From CALMEC01 sp964393105 (GTDB lineage: Bacteria; Actinomycetota; Thermoleophilia; Miltoncostaeales; Miltoncostaeaceae), in assembly GCA_964393105.1 (NCBI GenBank), contig CAYMSM010000037.1:1-14956 (forward strand): a DNA stretch of 14,956 bases, written 5' to 3'. The first letter of the stretch is position 1. Each line of letters starts with the position of its first letter. Of this stretch, positions 12,597 to 14,956 are shown piece by piece. Under the pieces are notes generated by a model. It ran no database searches. It worked only from the letters and a program-made list of their open reading frames with translations, and was not told where the DNA came from. The translations under genes were made by a program, and so were the position numbers.

Positions 12597-13871
12597 ATGA
12601 CCTCCCACGTCCCCACCTTCAGCGATCCTTTGGCCGTGCGTCGCGCCGGTGTGTTGTTGCACTTGACGTCGTTGCCGGGTGGGCGCCTGGGCCCCGAGGC
12701 ATTCCGGTTCGTCGACTGGCTCGCCGCAGCCGGACAGACCTGGTGGCAGGTCCTCCCCCTCGGCCCGCCCAACCGGCTTGGATCTCCGTACGAGGCCTCA
12801 TCGGCCTTCGCGGGCTGGACAGGGCTCCTCGCCGCGCCGGATGCCACGGTCAGCGACGAGGAGTCGCGACGGTTCGCCGCCCGCCACGGTTGGGTGGAGG
12901 GGTGGTCGCGCTTCGCCGGAGCGGGGTCGCTGGCCCATCAGGTCCGCTTCGACCGCGAATGGACCGCGTTGCGAAGCTACGCGAACGGGCGGGGCATCCA
13001 AATCCTCGGGGACATGCCGCTCTATGTCGCGAGGAACGGCGCCGATGCGACGCTGCGGCCAGAGTTGTTCGCGACGAGCGAGATCGCGGGGTGCCCGCCG
13101 GACCGCTTCAGCGAGGACGGGCAGCTGTGGGGGAGTCCGTTGTATGACTGGCCGTCGATGCGGGCCGATGGGTATCGCTGGTGGATCGAGCGCGTCCGCC
13201 GCATGCTTGATCTGGTCGACGCCGTGCGAATCGACCATTTCCGCGGGCTCGTCGCCTACTGGTCGATCCCGGCGAATGCGCGAACCGCGCGGTTTGGGCG
13301 TTGGCGACGTGCGCCCGGCAGGGAGCTCATTTCCGCCGTGCGTGCCGAGCTCGGCAGCCTGCCGCTCCTCGCCGAGGATCTGGGCGTCATCACCCCGGCG
13401 GTACACCGTCTGCGTCGGGATCTTGGTCTGCCCGGCATGGCCGTGCTGCAGTTCATGATGAACCACGGTCCCGTCCAATCCCACCCGCTCTGGACAGACG
13501 TAGACCGCGTCATCTACCCGGGTACCCACGACAACGCGACGGGCGCGCAATGGATCCGTGGGTTGGGTGGGTCGCACCTTCGCAACCTCGACCGGTCGCT
13601 CGCGCTCGCCGGGGTGGAGGGCCCCGCTTCGGCCTGGTCGCTCGTGCAGCTCGCGCACGCCGCGCCCGCGAGCGTCGCGATCGTGCCTGCCCAGGACCTG
13701 TTGGGCCTGGGGCGCCCGGGGCGCATGAACACCCCCGGCCGGCGTCGCGGCAACTGGAACTGGCAACTCACCCCGGGTGCGTTGACGGACGGGCTTGCAG
13801 CGCGTCTTCGGGAGCTGACCGGGAGGTCTGGGCGCCTTCCGCGCGACGTGTCCGCTTCGTCGGCGGTCTGA
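12597..13871 (+). CDS. malQ: 4-alpha-glucanotransferase (amylomaltase, GH77), compact form
   Basis: MalQ moves alpha-1,4-glucan segments between acceptors in maltodextrin and glycogen metabolism. The protein is a GH77 TIM barrel. The N-terminus AGVLLHLTSLPGG and WWQVLPLGP...GSPYEASSAFAG are typical. GDMPLYVA (139-146) and GQLWGSPLYDW follow. The nucleophile is Asp213 in RIDHFRG, the acid/base Glu260 in LLAEDLG, and the third acidic residue Asp312 in GTHDN. VPAQDLLGLG...RMNTPG...GNWNWQL closes the barrel. All catalytic residues are present. At 424 residues it is clearly shorter than the usual ~500. I chose the ATG at 12597, because the upstream ATG at 12564 adds 11 residues unlike the family. 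It converges on the thioredoxin-like gene with 23 bp between stops. Confidence 0.93.
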   Translation: MTSHVPTFSDPLAVRRAGVLLHLTSLPGGRLGPEAFRFVDWLAAAGQTWWQVLPLGPPNRLGSPYEASSAFAGWTGLLAAPDATVSDEESRRFAARHGWVEGWSRFAGAGSLAHQVRFDREWTALRSYANGRGIQILGDMPLYVARNGADATLRPELFATSEIAGCPPDRFSEDGQLWGSPLYDWPSMRADGYRWWIERVRRMLDLVDAVRIDHFRGLVAYWSIPANARTARFGRWRRAPGRELISAVRAELGSLPLLAEDLGVITPAVHRLRRDLGLPGMAVLQFMMNHGPVQSHPLWTDVDRVIYPGTHDNATGAQWIRGLGGSHLRNLDRSLALAGVEGPASAWSLVQLAHAAPASVAIVPAQDLLGLGRPGRMNTPGRRRGNWNWQLTPGALTDGLAARLRELTGRSGRLPRDVSASSAV

Positions 13872-13894
13872 AAGCTCGAACGTCGCCGATCAGT

Positions 13895-13917
13895 TCACGC
13901 ACGGAGCTCACGCACGG
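13895..13917. repeat. 10-bp direct repeat at the thioredoxin-like gene's 3' end
   Basis: TCACGCACGG occurs at 13895-13904 and 13908-13917, a 13-nt period. On the minus strand the second-read copy (13904-13895) supplies the TGA stop of the thioredoxin-like gene, while the first-read copy is in another frame. It may be a tandem duplication that set the present C-terminus. Confidence 0.4.
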
Positions 13918-14359
13918 CCAGGTGCCGCGTGCGAAGCCCACCAAGCTCTTCGAGCCGTGCCGCTTCGCGAACGCTCACCCCGACCGCGATCGGGAGGTCC
14001 GGTGGGCCCAGTGTCTCGGTCACCCAGGCGTCGATTGCGCTGGCCGGCCCGCCTCCTGAGCGGGTCGCGACGACCTGGCCGCGGCGAACGAGGACCAGCA
14101 CCGGCACGCTCGAGCGGCTCACGTGGATCGAGCGGGGCCACAGCAGTTCCTCGCGGTCGGCCCAATCGGCCGGTGAGCGGAGAAGCGCGATCTCGACGGT
14201 CAGGTTGGGTCGCGCACGGCGAATCTCCTGGAGGCTCGTGGGCAGGAGCTCACAGGCCGGGCAATGCGGAATCCCGAGCGCGAGCAGCGCGGTCGGCGCC
14301 GCGTCCGCTCGGGCGAGCACCTCGCGGAGCGGGCGTGAGGCAAGGATAGGATCCTCCAC
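13895..14359 (-). CDS. Thioredoxin-fold protein with CPAC active site
   Basis: This 154-residue cytoplasmic protein has a thioredoxin fold. After the first strand APTALLALGI, the redox motif CPAC is at 33-36, followed by the long helix ELLPTSLQEIRRARP. The strand LTVEIALL comes next, then SSVPVLVLV with the cis-proline Pro86 and GQVVATRSGG. The unusual C-terminal tail (about 118-154) is not part of the minimal fold. CPAC between small residues suggests a thiol-disulfide oxidoreductase. The partner is unknown. The start is taken as GTG 14359-14357; a GTG 13 codons later is possible. No Shine-Dalgarno precedes either. TATCGT on the minus strand lies 7 nt before the first GTG, which suggests a leaderless mRNA. 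Confidence 0.8.
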   Translation of the reverse strand: MEDPILASRPLREVLARADAAPTALLALGIPHCPACELLPTSLQEIRRARPNLTVEIALLRSPADWADREELLWPRSIHVSRSSVPVLVLVRRGQVVATRSGGGPASAIDAWVTETLGPPDLPIAVGVSVREAARLEELGGLRTRHLAVRELRA

Positions 14360-14372
14360 ATGAGCGACGATA
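14347..14372. promoter_or_regulatory. Overlapping divergent leaderless promoter elements
   Basis: Two start codons abut here: GTG leftward at 14359-14357 and ATG rightward at 14360-14362. On the plus strand TAGGAT (14347-14352) lies 7 nt before the ATG. On the minus strand TATCGT (14372-14367) lies 7 nt before the GTG. Each -10 box therefore sits inside the other gene's coding sequence. AGGA at 14348-14351 could alternatively be a Shine-Dalgarno for the rightward gene. No -35 was recognised. Confidence 0.45.
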
Positions 14373-14956
14373 TCGCGGGGGATCGGGATCGGGCAATCTC
14401 CCTGCTTCACGAGTGGGTGCAGGGGGAAGGGCTTCGCCGTCACGTCTATGCGACCGAGGCGGCGATGCGGGCGTACGCCCGGGACCTCGGCGAGGACGAG
14501 GACGTCTGGGGCAACGTCGGGCTGCTGCACGATTTCGACTACGAGCGCCATCCCACCCTCGACAAGCACCCGCAGGACGGTGAGCCGGCGCTCGCCGCCG
14601 CCGGGTACCCCGAATGGTTCCGCCGGGCGATCCTGAGCCACGCCGACCATCTGGACCTGCCGCGCGAGAACGCGTTGGAACTCCATTTGTACGCGTGCGA
14701 TGAGCTTCCCAGCTTCATCCACGCCTGCGCCCGGGTACGTCCCCAGGGCTTCGAAGGGCTCGAGCCGAAGTCGGTCAAGAAGAAACTCAAGCAGCCGAGC
14801 TTTGCGGCGGGGGTCAACCGCGACGACGTCGTGCGTGGCGCAGAGGGCATCGGCCGGGACCTGGACGACCACATCCGCCTGATCGTCGCCGCTCTCGCGC
14901 CCATTGCAACGGAACTCGGGGTTGGCGACGAGCACGGAGTTCGTCCAAGGCTGGAT
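14360..14956 (+). CDS. HD-domain phosphohydrolase (partial, cut by window end)
   Basis: An open frame from the ATG at 14360 runs 199 codons to the last base with no stop, so the gene continues beyond the window. It is an HD-superfamily metal-dependent phosphohydrolase. The metal-ligand pattern is visible: His28 in LRRHVYATE, His57-Asp58 in VGLLHDFDYERHP, His94 in ILSHADH and Asp114 in YACDEL. LLHEWVQGE near the N-terminus and SVKKKLKQPSFAAGVNRDDV (about 138-157) match a widespread HD/HDIG subgroup of about 190-200 residues, so little may be missing. Its substrate, perhaps a nucleotide or signalling phosphoester, is unknown. A TGA at 14336-14338 blocks any upstream start. Confidence 0.88.
   Translation, partial: MSDDIAGDRDRAISLLHEWVQGEGLRRHVYATEAAMRAYARDLGEDEDVWGNVGLLHDFDYERHPTLDKHPQDGEPALAAAGYPEWFRRAILSHADHLDLPRENALELHLYACDELPSFIHACARVRPQGFEGLEPKSVKKKLKQPSFAAGVNRDDVVRGAEGIGRDLDDHIRLIVAALAPIATELGVGDEHGVRPRLD

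Noticed and set aside
12124..12600. Gly/Thr/Ala-rich plus-strand open frame
   Set aside because: It is the complement of the Pro/Ala/Val repeats of the exported protein and has no start context of its own.
12798..13766. Minus-strand open frame of 322 codons
   Set aside because: It is entirely antisense to malQ, whose catalytic motifs are intact.
14360..14935. 5' extension of the thioredoxin-like frame to 14935
   Set aside because: The extension is antisense to the HD-domain gene, which has all its metal ligands. The thioredoxin fold begins only just before 14300.

Overview
The window looks like a chromosomal segment of a high-GC actinobacterium. Coding regions have GC-rich third positions, GTG starts are common, several starts have an actinobacterial-style -10 (TAnnnT) and no Shine-Dalgarno, and the rpsF-ssb-rplI-dnaB-purA string is a housekeeping block. 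The mix of genes (DUF2269 protein, GYD protein, short GH77 enzyme, tRNA-Sec) would suit the Thermoleophilia/Solirubrobacterales, but that placement is inference.

Layout: 1-26 may be the start of a leftward gene. 247-763 is a broken aldo/keto reductase: both ends are recognisable, but the middle is gone and the reading frame changes at the junction. 871-1332 is a four-helix DUF2269 membrane protein. 1336-5397 is a leftward replication/translation operon, rpsF > ssb > rplI > dnaB > purA. It has no rpsR between ssb and rplI, and its leader holds a GNRA-capped hairpin. 5575-6731 is a rightward, translationally coupled pair: a small Pro-rich membrane-anchored protein and an exported phosphatase of the purple-acid-phosphatase type. 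7064-7156 is a selenocysteine tRNA (selC, anticodon TCA). It is followed by about 78 bp of unusually AT-rich DNA and a weak small ORF that abuts a SAM-dependent methyltransferase.

8259-10531 carries a secreted beta-rich protein of unknown function, a GYD-domain protein and a single-pass membrane protein, separated by hairpin-rich gaps. 10709-12380 is leftward: a two-gene coupled unit (a pseudo-receiver-like protein plus a 75-residue partner) and a Pro/Ala-rich exported protein. 12597-13871 is a compact 4-alpha-glucanotransferase. 13895-14359 (leftward, thioredoxin-like, CPAC) and 14360-14956 (rightward, HD-domain phosphohydrolase, cut by the window end) are head-to-head with start codons that touch. 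Each has a TAnnnT box 7 nt before its start, which suggests overlapping leaderless promoters.

The most notable items are selC and its odd 3' flank, the operon that has lost rpsR, the abutting leaderless divergent pair, and the internally deleted reductase. I found no CRISPR array, transposase or integrase. No complete new multi-gene defence or metabolic system can be supported from this sequence alone.
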